The notes under the pieces were generated by a model. That model worked only from the letters and a program-made list of their open reading frames with translations, searched no databases and was not told the DNA's origin. From Codonopsis lanceolata (lineage: Eukaryota > Streptophyta > Magnoliopsida > Asterales > Campanulaceae), in the NCBI GenBank assembly GCA_013146195.2, contig CM028382.1, positions 116,077,023-116,141,022 of the forward strand: a stretch of DNA of 64,000 nucleotides, written 5' to 3'. A program made the position numbers and the translations under genes. Shown one piece after another: positions 10,617-20,005 of this stretch (positions within the stretch are counted from its first letter, which is position 1; each line of letters starts with the position of its first letter).

Positions 10617-11815
10617 GTGAAGTGTGTTACACTCCAAATGCGAGATGAACCGGAGTTTACAGCTCAGGACGAGCTTGAAGAAGTGGTTATCAATTCTGCT
10701 TACCCCGAGCAGAAGATAAAAATTGGCAAGGCATTGACGGCAGAGACTCGAGCTAATCTGGTCAGGCAACTTCAAGATAGTCTGGATATGTTTGCATGGA
10801 GGCCAGAGGATATGCAAGGGGTGAGCAAGGATGTAGCTGTCCATTGTCTCAGTGTGGATCCAACTTTCAGGCCAATTCAACAGCAGCCTAGAGTCCATTC
10901 TGCCGAAAAGGACCAAGCTATCAAGGAAGAGGTGGAGAAGCTGCTTAGTGCTGACATCATTGAAGAAATACATTATCCAACCTAGTTGGCTAATGTTGTT
11001 ATGGTCAAAAAGTCTAATGGTAAATGGAGAATGTGTGTAGACTTCACTGACCTGAATAAAGCTTGTCCAAAGGATTGTTATCATCTTCCTCGCATTGACA
11101 AGTTGGTGGATGCTATAGCAGGGTTCGAGCTCCTAAGTTTCATCGATGCATATTCCGGTTATCATCAAGTGAAGATGAGCGAGAAGGATAAGGCCTTGAC
11201 AACTTTCCGAGCAGCAGGGGGCTTTATTGCTACAAAATGATGTCATTTGGCCTAAAGAACGCGGGAGCTACATACCGGTGGATGGTGAATAGGGTATTCA
11301 GCTCGCAGATCGGCAAGAATGTGGAGGCCTACATTGACGATATGGTGGTGAAGACCAAAGGGCGTGATCACACTGTTGACTTGGGAGAAACTTTCGACAA
11401 CATCAGGAAAAATAATATGAAGCTTAACCCGAGCAAGTGCGTGTTCGGGGTGAAGGCGGGCAAATTCTTGGGGTTCATGGTGACTGAAAAGGGGTATTGA
11501 GGCCAATCTAGAGAAAATTAAAGCATTGGTCACTATGAAGCCTCCTCGCTGTATTAAGGATGTTCAGAAACTCAACGGCCGAGTAATAGCTCTTGGTCGT
11601 TTTATTTCCAAGTCGGCCGAAAGGTGCCTGCCGTTTTTCAAGGTGCTCCGCGGAAACAAGGGTTTCGGGTGGACGGAAGAATGCCAAGAAGCCTTCAAGC
11701 AACTGGTCAAGAATCTTGGGCAGCCTCATTTGTTAAGCAGCCCGGTTTTTGGTGAAACTTTGTTTGTGTACTTAGTAGCCCGGTTTTTGGTGAAACTTTG
11801 TTTGTGTACTTAGCG
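10617..11815 (+). pseudogene. reverse transcriptase, four lesions
   Basis: RT fragments run in the order 10617-10985, 10986-11240, 11237-11500 and 11526-11813. The fingers (RPIQQQPR, VEKLLSADIIEEI), the KSNGKWRMCVDFTDLN block, the palm FIDAYSGYHQVKM and the catalytic YIDDMVVK box (11328-11352) are clear. Lesions seen are: TAG at 10983 where the family has Trp (TGG), a 1-nt loss near 11225 before CYK, a 1-nt gain near 11490 (GAAAAGGGG), and a 38-bp tandem duplication at 11736-11811 that shifts the frame. The enzyme would copy element RNA into DNA in virus-like particles. This copy is dead. Confidence 0.9.
11736..11811 (+). repeat. 38-bp perfect-style tandem duplication in pol
   Basis: AGCAGCCCGGTTTTTGGTGA... 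(11736-11773) is followed directly by a second copy (11774-11811) differing at one base. Because 38 is not a multiple of three, it throws the RT/RNase H junction out of frame. It probably arose by slippage after insertion. Confidence 0.95.
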
Positions 11816-12530
11816 CCATACAGTCAGCGGTATGCTATTGTGTTAGTTAGAGAAGAATGTAACTTGCAAAAGCATGTATATTATGTTTCTAAGGCCCTCA
11901 CCGCAGTGGAGGGACGGTATTTTAATGCAGAAAAGTTAGCCTATTCGCTTGTTGTCGCTGCTCGAAAGCTTCGAGCTTATTTTTCTGCACACTCCATCAT
12001 TGTATACACGGACGCCCCTCTCAGGAAAATTTTGCACAAGCGATTCCTCTGGTTGCTCACAGTCCATCAAGCTAGCGAGTTTGAGATCGATTACCCGACC
12101 TCGGCAGGCAATGAAGGCCTGGCTTTGGCGAGCTTTGTGGTGAGACCCGGTTCAACTTCGTGCGAAGAGGAGGTTCCTGCCAAGACTGCATCAACAAATA
12201 TACCAATTCAAAGGCCCCGACTAGATTATTGTTGGGAGTTACACATGGATGGTTCAGCCAGTAGGTTTGGAAGTGAGGCATGCCTGGTATTAGTCCCACC
12301 CGAACAGGATGTGGAGTTTGAAAAGACATTACGTTTCAAGTTTCAGCGTCCAATAACCAGGCAGAATATGAAGCCTTGATCGCGGGGCTTGAGCTCGCGC
12401 AGGATATAGGAGTACAAGAAGTGATTATCTATTGTGATTCCCAATTGGTCGTGAATCAAGTAAAGGGCGATTATGATGTCCATCATCAGGCGTAGCTTCG
12501 CTCATGTGCATGGTAAAGAGATTAAAGGAT
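11798..12530 (+). pseudogene. two successive RNase H domains
   Basis: The first domain (11798-~12140) has the usual Gypsy RNase H order: Y-x-SKAL, E-x-x-Y-x-x-x-EKLAYSLVVAARKLRAYF, IVYTDAPLRKIL. A second starts near 12230 with LHMDGSAS and continues, after a frame change near 12350, with NQAEYEALIAGLELA and IYCDSQLVVNQV. It ends at a TAG (12494-12496). The second has the conserved D, E and D residues of an RNase H1 fold. A dual RNase H (the additional archaeal-like aRNH) is a recorded property of Tat/Ogre elements. Gypsy elements outside this group normally have one. Confidence 0.82.
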
Positions 12531-12531
12531 T

Positions 12532-12873
12532 TTGATTACTTGGGGGCTGGTTGGTGGTCGTGAGGATAATGTGTGTGCAGACTACTTGTCAAAGATGGCC
12601 GAGGACGAAATTCAATCTCTACATCCGGGGGTCCTGATTGAATACATGGAGGTCCCGGTGATAGAGAATGAGGTGATCATGGACATTGAGCTGCATGGCT
12701 GTTGGATAGGCGATCGAGAAGGCTTACATCGGCGGGGAATCTTGCACGAGGACAAGTCGAAGCTCGGACTATTCACGAGCTTGTCGGTATGTTATTACAG
12801 ACAAGATACTTTATCGACGGTCGTATACTAGACCTTTGCTCAGTGCGTGCGACCCGAGAGATGGCCAGGGGCA
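12532..12873 (+). pseudogene. pol linker and start of integrase, up to assembly gap
   Basis: Begins with a REDNVCADYLSKMAE block, the usual end of the RNase H/connection region. A ~60-residue acidic linker follows. In another frame comes LYRRSYTRPLL at 12812-12844, the standard approach to the integrase zinc (HHCC) domain. The sequence then enters the N run, so the zinc domain and the first two catalytic aspartates are not visible. Confidence 0.7.
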
Positions 12874-12973
12874 NNNNNNNNNNNNNNNNNNNNNNNNNNN
12901 NNNNNNNNNNNNNNNNNNNNNNNNNNNNNNNNNNNNNNNNNNNNNNNNNNNNNNNNNNNNNNNNNNNNNNNNN
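12874..12973. other. Assembly gap (100 N)
   Basis: Exactly 100 N, which usually marks a gap of unknown size. About two thirds of an integrase domain is missing across it, so the true gap is probably several hundred bases larger than shown, unless this part of the element was deleted. Confidence 0.98.
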
Positions 12974-13612
12974 TTTTGAAAAAAATTCACAAAGGCATTC
13001 GAGCAGATGCGTGTGAAGCATTGGCAATCCTCGGTTGCATACCCTCAGGGTAACGGTCAAGTTGAGGCCGCTAATAAGCAAGTCATGCATGCTCTTAAGC
13101 GAAATCTTGAGGATAAAGCAGGGAGATGGGTTGACGAGTTGTCATCAGCTTTGTGGCCGGTCAGGACAATGATCAGAGGGCCCACGGGAGAAACAACTTT
13201 CTCTCTGGCTTATGGATTTGAGGCTATGGCACCGGTGGAGATGTAGTTGCCTAATCATAAAGTGTCTTACTATGATGCATAATCCAACATTGTAGCTCGG
13301 GCAGCAGATCTTGACTTGTTAGAGGAAAAACGGTTGGAATCCAAAATGTGAATGGCTAATTACAAACAGCGAGCAAAGGCCTATCACGATAAAAGGGTTC
13401 GTGGTCGGTCATTTGCTGTGGGCGACTGGGTTCTCCGTAAAATTGAAGCGACGGGCCATTGAGCAGAATGGGGGAAGCTTTATCCTAATTAGGAAGGTCC
13501 TTTTCAGGTGGTTAGAATTGTCAAGGAGGGAACTTATATTTTGCGAACAGAGGATGGTAGTGAGCTGAAGCATCCATGGCATGCAAATCACCTGAAGAAA
13601 TACTATCGTTGA
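12974..13612 (+). pseudogene. integrase C-terminal half
   Basis: Resumes with VKHWQSSVAYPQGNGQVEAANK, whose Glu is the third residue of the D-D-E triad. LWPVRTMIRGPTGETTFSLAYG follows, then, past several stops (13243 TAG, 13280 TAA, 13348 TGA, 13460 TGA, 13490 TAG), the GPFQVVRIVKEGTYIL module of Gypsy integrases. The natural end is HANHLKKYYR with TGA at 13610-13612. The density of stops in this short segment shows it has decayed for some time. Confidence 0.85.
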
Positions 13613-13759
13613 TTGGTAGTATACAAGTTGTTTATCTTTTTCTCCTATTTTGTAAGTTGAGATGAAATGAATGAGCATGCGTTGGCTTTCATTTTTTTGA
13701 CTATCTCACTTATATTGTAGTGCAAACTCGATTATACTTTTGGCGGACAGGATAATTTC

Positions 13760-13975
13760 CTTGCCCGATGTGAAAGTTGGTGTTCGAGTAATAATGTTCT
13801 CGATTATTCTTTTTTTCACGAACACGGGGTATCTCTACTCGTGAAAAAGGGTTGGTGTTCGAGTTAATTTCTTTGATTGTTATTTTCTTGATTATTCTCT
13901 CTTTCACGAGCAAGAAATGTCTCTGCTCGTGAAAAAGAGTTGGTGTTCGAGCCAGTAGCTTCTATCATGCTCCTT
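13760..13975. repeat. Tandem repeat with hairpins between pol and the antisense gene
   Basis: GTTGGTGTTCGAG recurs at about 13777, 13851 and 13940 (spacing 75-88 bp). Two units contain inverted repeats: TTTCACGAGCA...TGCTCGTGAAA (about 13901-13935) and TTTTCACGA...TCGTGAAAA. The region lies between the 3' ends of the two convergent genes of the element, so it could act in 3'-end formation for either. That role is inference. Confidence 0.75.
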
Positions 13976-14251
13976 CATAATTACGAGCTATTTTAGCCCG
14001 GGTGAAGGTTTTCGAAGTCCTTGCATTTTTTCATTCCCGCAAGCCTGGAATGAACTTTCTCGATTTAAAAAGATTGTTTTTTAAATAGAAACAGTTGAGA
14101 CATTTATGAGAATATAAGCAGAAAAAACACGGACATTGGCAGAAATATTGAAAGCAGAAAATGTTAAGATATTATAGGCCCGGGGATAATGTAAATTGTT
14201 TGCAAGTTGTTTCTCCAAAAACATAACTATGGCACACATGCCGGGAGAAAT

Positions 14252-15090
14252 TCAAGGATCAGCAGCAGCAGTTTGAGCAGGGTCGGCAGTAGTCTGGGCG
14301 GCTTCAGCTACCACATTTGTGGTCGGGTCTTCAATTATGACCACTTCTCCATCGTCGCCGACATCATGAGTAGCTAAAGTTGAAGTTTCTTGCGCTTTCA
14401 CCATCCAAATCTGAGTCATCAGATTGGTGACAGTGACCTCTGCAGTAGGTGGAGGGGTCCAGGCAGCAAGTCCTTTTTGAGAATCAGATTGAGCCAAGAA
14501 GGTTAGCTCATCTTCTATGTAAGGCACCAAGGCATGACCCGGTCGAGTAGAGGGGCTGAAAGGCGTGTTAGTTCCCCATTTAGCGAGTTGGTCTGGTTGT
14601 ACATCCATCCCACTCCACGCTAGCTGCTTTAGGACATGATTCACACCTTGAAGGAAGAATGGGTAGGCTTCCTCTTCAACGCTCGCCTGGAAATCTTCAG
14701 ACTTCTTATAATATGCAATGACTGCTTCCTTCTGTTCCTCCCTGGCTCGGGATAGCTCCGCCTTCAGTTGCTTTTCTTTCTCAGCAACCTCCTTCTTGGT
14801 CTTCTCCAGCTCGCTGACCGCTTCCCTGAGTAACCTCACCTGAATTATGTTCTTGAGCGCCGTCTCCTCGGATTTTTTGGAAAAGTTCAGATGGGCTTCA
14901 AGAATTTTCTTCTCTTCCTCTACTTTGGAGAGCTCGGTGACTTTGGAAGTCACAGTTTCTTCACTCTCTTTCAATTCAGCTCAGAGGCTGTTGACTTGCT
15001 CTTCAAGAGTGTTTTTCTCTGAAGACAGCGAGCTGGAGGATTTAAGGTTGTCGATCAACCGGTCATACAGAGCTCAGTTTTGCTGGCCAT
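14252..15090 (-). pseudogene. antisense gene, exon 4: coiled-coil protein
   Basis: From the acceptor TTTTCATTTCAG the frame reads LYDRLIDNLKSSSSLSSEKNT and then heptad-rich Glu/Lys helices (residues ~35-140: EEKKILEAHLNF, LEKTKKEVAEKEKQLKAEL). A globular block SEDFQASVEEEAYPFFLQG and VPYIEDELTFLAQSD follows. The end is an Ala/Thr/Asp-rich acidic tail with a stop at 14252. One TGA interrupts it near 14982, probably from CGA. The exon-4 counterpart in element 2 (55470-56282) shares the SPDF...PYY...NH and LVPYxxDEL blocks. Confidence 0.8.
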
Positions 15091-15163
15091 CTGAAATGAA
15101 AAGTCAGAAAAACGAGAGCACACAATGATGCTTTGTTTTGGTAACAATAAGGGAATTGGTTAC

Positions 15164-15729
15164 CTCGGTCATGCACATTCCTATTTCTCCTATCAGGATG
15201 GAGCTAGGAAGCTCGATACTTCTTCTTCGGATGCCAGTGTGGCGAAGCCTCTTCACCATCCCTAGACCAATAGTGGTCTCGTGCCCGCCTCGTCTATTAG
15301 TGTTGAGGTTGGCCAAGTCGGGTACATTAGCCATTTCTGCAATTAACCTAGCCGCAAGCTCACGGGTTTCTGGCATCTCAAAATTTTCCCTTTGCCAAAT
15401 GGGTGCTTGCGAGCTCGATGCTTCAGCCGGTTCGCTTTGGTCTGTCCGCGACCTGGTTCTTCTCTCGGTTGGAGCTTCAGGGGCAGGTCTTTTTGGTTGC
15501 ATGGTAGGAGCAGTCGGAATTGGCGTAGGAGTTATTGTGGCAGCAGGGTTCGGGAGAGTGATGGCAGCTCGACTTGTTTCAGTCACTCGGCCAGATCCTC
15601 GTCATGTGTTTGTAGCAGGAACGGTGGGAAGGCGAACGGGCTCTAGAGCGGCCATTTGTGTGTTCCTTCCCGTAGCTCCCCTCCTCATAGTCTGGAGAAA
15701 TCGCTGGGAGTCTTCAAGTTACCTCATGT
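15164..15729 (-). pseudogene. antisense gene, exon 3
   Basis: Bounded by CTCTGCAG|ACATGAGG and ATGACCGAG|GTAACC. The middle encodes a low-complexity Pro/Thr/Ala segment, the patch TERRTRSRTDQ, and a conserved stretch WQRENFEMPETRELAARLIAEM. The latter matches WRQPNFKMSATASVARALVKEI in element 2. Two stops (TAA near 15720, TGA near 15602) show decay. Confidence 0.75.
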
Positions 15730-15870
15730 CTGCAGAGAGTTACGAAGAGCTGGTAAATTCTTTGAGGGAAATAAGAAGTAAAGGAAAACAAAAGTAAAAG
15801 CTTGTGCAAACAAGAAATAAAAAAGCAGGGGTACAATTTCTCCCAGTCAGCTCGTAGTCCAGGCACTCAC

Positions 15871-16271
15871 TTGGAAATCTACCCCCGTGGCAGCTGCCCC
15901 AGTAGGGGTGAGGTATTTCGGCTTCCATGACAACTCGGGGCTCGATTCCTTCAACAGGCCAGCTTAAAATCCCGGTCAGTCGAAGCAGGGGGGAATCTGA
16001 AGTAAGGGCTACCCAGTCCAATACCCAATCCTGCCCGTTCTTGCCTTCTCTAACTCCAAGTAACTTCCTAAAAGCTTTTGCGAGCTGGGGTTCTCCTGCT
16101 CGGAAGGCGTTCTTATCGTATTTTGCAATCTCTAAATTTTCCAAGTATGGAGCGAAGGGCCATCCAACTCGCGACTCGACGAGCAGTGCTTTTCCGTCCT
16201 AGGAATCGACTTTGTTGGGGCCATTGGATAGAAGCTTGAAATAGTTGGGGTTAGAACGGCCAGTAATGCGC
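15871..16271 (-). pseudogene. antisense gene, exon 2
   Basis: Encodes NPNYFKLLSNGPNKVD, then a TAG, then GKALLVESRVGWPFAPYLENL and a C-terminal EIPHPYWGSCHGGRF, ending at donor CAA|GTGAGT. Element 2 has matching blocks (SNSNFLRILSDVPGKVEGWNKR, VLIIDSRVG, HPYWGDCH) near 52400-52790. The TAG is read as Trp in the family position, consistent with a G-to-A change. The exact acceptor is uncertain; GAGTAG|GCGC is used here. Confidence 0.65.
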
Positions 16272-16366
16272 CTACTCTTCTTATCCATGGAAAAAAGAAA
16301 GAATTTTATGAATAGAGCCATGCTGGGCTCGAATCCGAGCAACCGGCAGACGACAGTATAGGCGAC

Positions 16367-17866
16367 TGACGGGTGTCAAACCGTCAAAAATAATTTTCCT
16401 TTTTCCCAAATACAAGTATAGGGTAGTAAGGTTCGTCTCCACAGGGAACGTTGTATTTATATCCTTAAGAAATTTATATAGTAACAAAAACTGAGATTTT
16501 TTTGCTTAACTAACTAACTAAACTCAAATGAAGTAAAATAGGAATTTTTATAAACTTAAAGAAAGCAAATAATAACTAAATTAAATTCAATGCTAATAAA
16601 GGTCCAGTTAATGAACTGAAGCAATTCCAAAAATTAGCTACTGATCATCGATTCCGACCCGACTCAATTGACTGCAAATAAACCAGTTATAGTTGTTGAC
16701 AAACGCCTAACACCCAATTTCTCCTTACGGATTCGATAATTAGGAGAAGCTCGCTAATTATACTCTAATCAAAAGACAACCCTCGAAACGCTCGAAAGAT
16801 TTAATGTTTTGAAAGCTTTAAGACAAGAGAAACCCGGTTCTAGACAACGATATTAAAGTAATATCATTTAACGTAGATTAATCATCCTCGCAACACGGAC
16901 CGAATATGCTTGTGATGCCTAAACGGTGTGTCACTTGCTACTCCGTTAGACCCCGAAGACAATTACGGATCAACGGTTCTTAACTAGCAATGGATTAAAA
17001 TGTCTAACCAAAATCTGGGCCCTAGAAATTAATTAAACATACTAATCCTAAGTTACAATTCCTTTGCAACAAGAAAAATAGAGAATGACTAAATATTTGC
17101 CCCAATTTAAGACTTTGAACAATACAGAACACTAGGATCTCACAGTAGCAATTTCTGAAAAATACTACGGGTTCATTAACTGGAATAGAAGTTTTAGCCA
17201 CAAAACATGACTAAAATTTACTTACAAATTGAAAAGAGAATCAACTTCACAAGTGATGAAAGGAAGAAACTAACTGCCTGTTGATCTATAAACCCAACTT
17301 GATGTGTTACAGTGAGTGCGAATAGTGAGTGCAAGAGTGAGAGAGAGAGAGAGAGAGTGTGCGGGTGGTGTGGATCTGTCTGTCCTTTGAGAGATCTCGC
17401 CCCCTTCCTTTATAGCTATCCCCCTTAACTGCTCCAGCCATTTCCCCCAAAAATAGAAGACACGATCTCTTGTTCCTCATCCATAAACAAAACCGTCGAT
17501 GACCAAGTCTTCTTATCCCAAAATTTACAATGAATTTGGGAAAAGAAACTAATAAATAAAAGGATATTTTTATTTACAGAACTGTCAAAAATGATCAATG
17601 TCTGAAATACCCTCTTCTAACTCCTTCAGTCTCGCAACAGGACGCACTCTGTTTTTTCGTTCCTGCTACAGTGTTTTCTGGGTTAGCAAATGCCCATTTG
17701 GTACTTGACTTTTTCGCAAAATCTGTCTTTGTTTCTTCTTTCTTCCATCCAGCTTCCTTAAGACCTGTGAACACCAATGATGCAGAATACCCGTGAAAGT
17801 ACAACATTTTCCTTAAAATCATAGTGCAAAATCACATTAAATGTTGTACTTTATTTAAGGCTATCA
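16367..17866 (-). mobile_element. 1,500-bp solo LTR nested in the antisense gene
   Basis: Begins TGACGGGTG and ends GGCTATCA on the plus strand, and is flanked by the perfect 5-bp repeat GCGAC (16362-16366 and 17867-17871). It contains no ORF of note. Read on the minus strand it has a TATA box in AGCTATAAAGGAAG near 17410, a CT microsatellite, and near its end the phrase CCCTGTGGAGACGAACC that often precedes the end of plant Gypsy (Athila-type) LTRs. Hence the LTR probably points to the minus strand. A solo LTR arises by recombination between the two LTRs of a full copy. It post-dates the host element. Confidence 0.88.
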
Positions 17867-17883
17867 GCGACCTAGAATCTTAC

Positions 17884-18471
17884 CGTGGTGAGTGTTAGGT
17901 CGCAGGGCAAGGCATTATTTATAAGAAGGAATTCGGCAAAAAAGGGGTCTAAGGGAAGTCTCAGGCCGACCTGGAAGAAATCGAAATAAAATACCATTCG
18001 GTCTCCTTGGAAATTATGCCCGGTCTCCTCGATGGGCAGGTCGAAGGCCCTCACTCGGTAATTTTTGGGGTCCATACCCAATGAACAAAACCAAACCGAG
18101 ACATCGTCTTCGCTAGTCAAGTCGTCCCATTTGATTAAGGGAGGGGCGTTGGAGATGGTCTGTTTGCCTTTGAGGGTGTCTTTATGTTGTTTAGCCCGCA
18201 GATTACTCAGGCTGGGGAGGTTATCTTCGGTTGGTTCGTTTTGCTCGGAGTTTCTCTGTTCGTTTCTGGGTGTATCCATGGTGGTGTTTGGAGAATCTAC
18301 GGTTTCTCCTGTCACGCGTGGACGTTTTCGATGGATTAAAGAAATTTCCTCCAGCTCGGTCTCTTGAGAGCTGGAAGTTCCTGTGTCCAAGCTCTCTTCG
18401 CTTTCTGTGGGGGCCCCATGGTCATAATCACGCCCTTCAATTTCAGATTGGGTTTCCTCACCGGAAGACAT
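17884..18471 (-). pseudogene. antisense gene, exon 1
   Basis: 196 codons open from ATG 18471 (MSSGEETQ). Residues 1-100 are rich in Glu, Ser and Asp. Residues ~110-190 carry LTSEDDVSVWFCSLGMDPKNYR and FDFFQVGLRLPLDPFFAEFLL. The exon stops exactly at ACCACG|GTAAGATTC, a strong splice donor, then a stop. Element 2 has the same order: acidic head, SLGVNSEDYRANKMDIP, FFNVGLRLLLGPFF. Confidence 0.8.
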
Positions 18472-19037
18472 CCTACAGGAACCAAGGAATACATGTTAAA
18501 CCCTGCTCGGGGGGACAAGCAAGAGCAGTTAAGCAAAAACCAACGACAAGCAAGGGTTTATCCTAAAGACCGGTGAACAGGGCACCGGTCAAGTACTCTT
18601 CGATTGCTCCCGTGTAAACTCGGGCAAGTTTGTGGAATGCCCTGCACCGTGAAGTGCTTAAAATGGAAAATAGAGAAAGCAAGATGGATGAAGGCGAAGT
18701 GGGTATCAGAAGCCCTAGTTTACTACAAATTGATTTCCAGATCGTAACGGAGTTCATCGTATACCCCGACAGTGTCGTTAAACCCTAATGTGGGGTTCTA
18801 GCAAAGAAGAATTGAAAATGCAGCAAAACAAAAAAGCAGTAAAGGTTTGAAGAAATACATGTTGGTGTAGAGGGAATTAGTTGAAGAAGATCTTGAAAAG
18901 CTTCGTTTATGCGGATTGAACGCAGCAAAGAGAAGTTTTGGCACTGATGTTGTTTTTGGAGGCAGAAGTGAAAGAGGGTTTCTCCGTCTTGAATTTGCTC
19001 AAGTGGGTAAAGTTTTGAAATGAGGGGATGTTGAGTT

Positions 19038-19045
19038 TTTATACT
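19038..19045 (-). promoter_or_regulatory. Candidate TATA box of the antisense gene
   Basis: On the minus strand CCAGTATAAAAACTCAAC lies about 570 bp upstream of the ATG, with a plausible leader intron (donor near ACAT|GTATTTC at ~18860, acceptor CTGTAG at 18473) in between. Element 2 has a matching TATAAAAG before its antisense gene. This supports a dedicated promoter, not read-through from the LTR. Confidence 0.55.
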
Positions 19046-19329
19046 GGGCGAAACCTTCGCTTGGGGTTATCCCAAAAGGTTTTGCCATCATTAGGGCACG
19101 GAAACCGGAGCTTAGCATTTAATGACTTCTTGGGAAATGAGCCCACGTGAGGCTGTATGACGGCTGGTGACGACCCATCCTTTCAAGCTCTTTTAAGCTG
19201 GCAACCACTCAAAAATGTCTGGTTGAGGATGACTCTGGGTGAATTCGTGAAAAGATTCCTTTTAAGAAACAATCTGGCCTGGGGACTCTAAATTCTTCTC
19301 CTCGCTCCAAGCATGAATGCTCGGCAGAC

Positions 19330-19346
19330 AAAGAGCAGGGGGCTAC
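19330..19346 (+). other. Polypurine tract of Gypsy element 1
   Basis: AAAGAGCAGGGGGCTAC directly precedes the 3' LTR. It is the expected site for plus-strand DNA priming. Confidence 0.7.
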
Positions 19347-20000
19347 TGAACTGCCTGGCCCAATAGGCCCAACACACAAGTCACGTGCCAGGCACATCTT
19401 CACCAGTCATGGGCTGAGCATGTGCACTTTAATCTTCGAGTCACATTGAGCAGGCAACGATCAAAGATATGCTGCGAGCTGGGGGCTTAGCCTCTAGCGA
19501 GCAAGGTTACAGCGAGCTAGGGGCTAACCCAGCGAGCAACAGTAAGTATCGAGCTGGACTTATCATGCTCGTTTATGAAGGAAACGGTTGTCTTGAATAC
19601 AGACAGTTATTCCTGAGAAATTCGCCACCATTGCCATGATCAGGCCGTTACAAATAATGGGGCAGTTAATGTGATAATTAACAGGGCAGTTAGTGTGTCT
19701 GCCAGTTATGCCACCACGTTTAATGGGCAGTTACCCTTCGGCACCAGTTATAAAAACCCCTCGAAATAAAGGAGGAAGGTATGTGATTCTGATCTATGAG
19801 CTTAAACTCTGCCAAATTGTTTACTCAACCGAGTGTTGTGCTAATTCTTACGCCGGAGGGCTTTTGCAGGGAGCGCCCCTGCCTAGTTCACCGTTGTGCT
19901 TGTTTGCAGAGTTGGGCCGTGAAGATTAAAGATAAGTTAAAAGTCATATATCCATTTCGAAAGAAGCCAAGTGTGCCCAAGATTATTTTTGGATGCATCA
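19347..20000 (+). repeat. 3' LTR of Gypsy element 1
   Basis: TGAACTGCC...GCATCA, 654 bp, about 95% identical to the 5' LTR. TATAAAAA lies at 19749-19756. It is followed by the second TTACT. Confidence 0.95.
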
Positions 20001-20005
20001 TTACT
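20001..20005. repeat. Target-site duplication TTACT, right copy
   Basis: Identical to 7039-7043. The tandem-array unit resumes directly after it (TATTCCATTTCTAAA). Confidence 0.95.

Larger units (their letters stand above)
14252..18471 (-). pseudogene. antisense spliced gene of Gypsy element 1 (Tat additional ORF)
   Basis: The gene runs opposite to gag-pol. I infer coding exons at 18471-17884, about 16271-15871, 15729-15164 and 15090-14252, joined by GT-AG introns: donors ACG|GTAAGA, CAA|GTGAGT and GAG|GTAACC; acceptors CTGCAG and TTTCAG. The ATG at 18471 follows an acceptor (CTGTAG|G), implying a leader intron. Exon 1 is acidic, then has a FFQVGLRLPLDPFFAEFL block like the Pfam 'putative gypsy type transposon' domain. 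Exon 3 is Pro/Thr/Ala-rich with a basic RRTRSR patch. Exon 4 (~240 residues) is a long coiled coil ending in an acidic Ala-rich tail. The same exon order occurs in element 2. Lesions: TAG in exon 2 near 16201, in-frame stops in exons 3-4 (TGA near 14982), and a 1.5-kb solo LTR in intron 1. Function unknown. Confidence 0.75.
7044..20000 (+). mobile_element. Tat-like Ty3/Gypsy LTR retrotransposon with antisense gene
   Basis: The full element is about 13 kb. In order it has: 654-bp 5' LTR, PBS, gag, aspartic protease, reverse transcriptase, RNase H, a second RNase H, integrase, a long region with a minus-strand spliced gene, a polypurine tract and a 654-bp 3' LTR. The order PR-RT-RH-INT places it in Gypsy. 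The extra RNase H and the antisense gene between integrase and 3' LTR are hallmarks of the Tat lineage. By hand count the LTRs differ at about 32 of 654 positions plus two 1-bp indels (~95% identity). At an assumed 1.3e-8 substitutions per site per year that is roughly 2 Myr. Every coding segment carries frameshifts or stops, and part of the integrase lies in an assembly gap. Confidence 0.93.

Noticed and set aside
13710..13913. Minus-strand ORF in the hairpin repeat region
   Set aside because: Arises from tandem repeats; no domain.
15138..15797. Plus-strand 219-codon ORF
   Set aside because: Lies opposite exon 3 of the antisense gene. Its composition mirrors that exon and it has no known domain.
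17595..17822. Minus-strand ORF (75 codons) between antisense exons
   Set aside because: Falls inside the solo LTR, so it is not an exon of the antisense gene.
18065..18566. Plus-strand ORFs opposite antisense exon 1
   Set aside because: Reverse shadows of the better-supported minus-strand exon.
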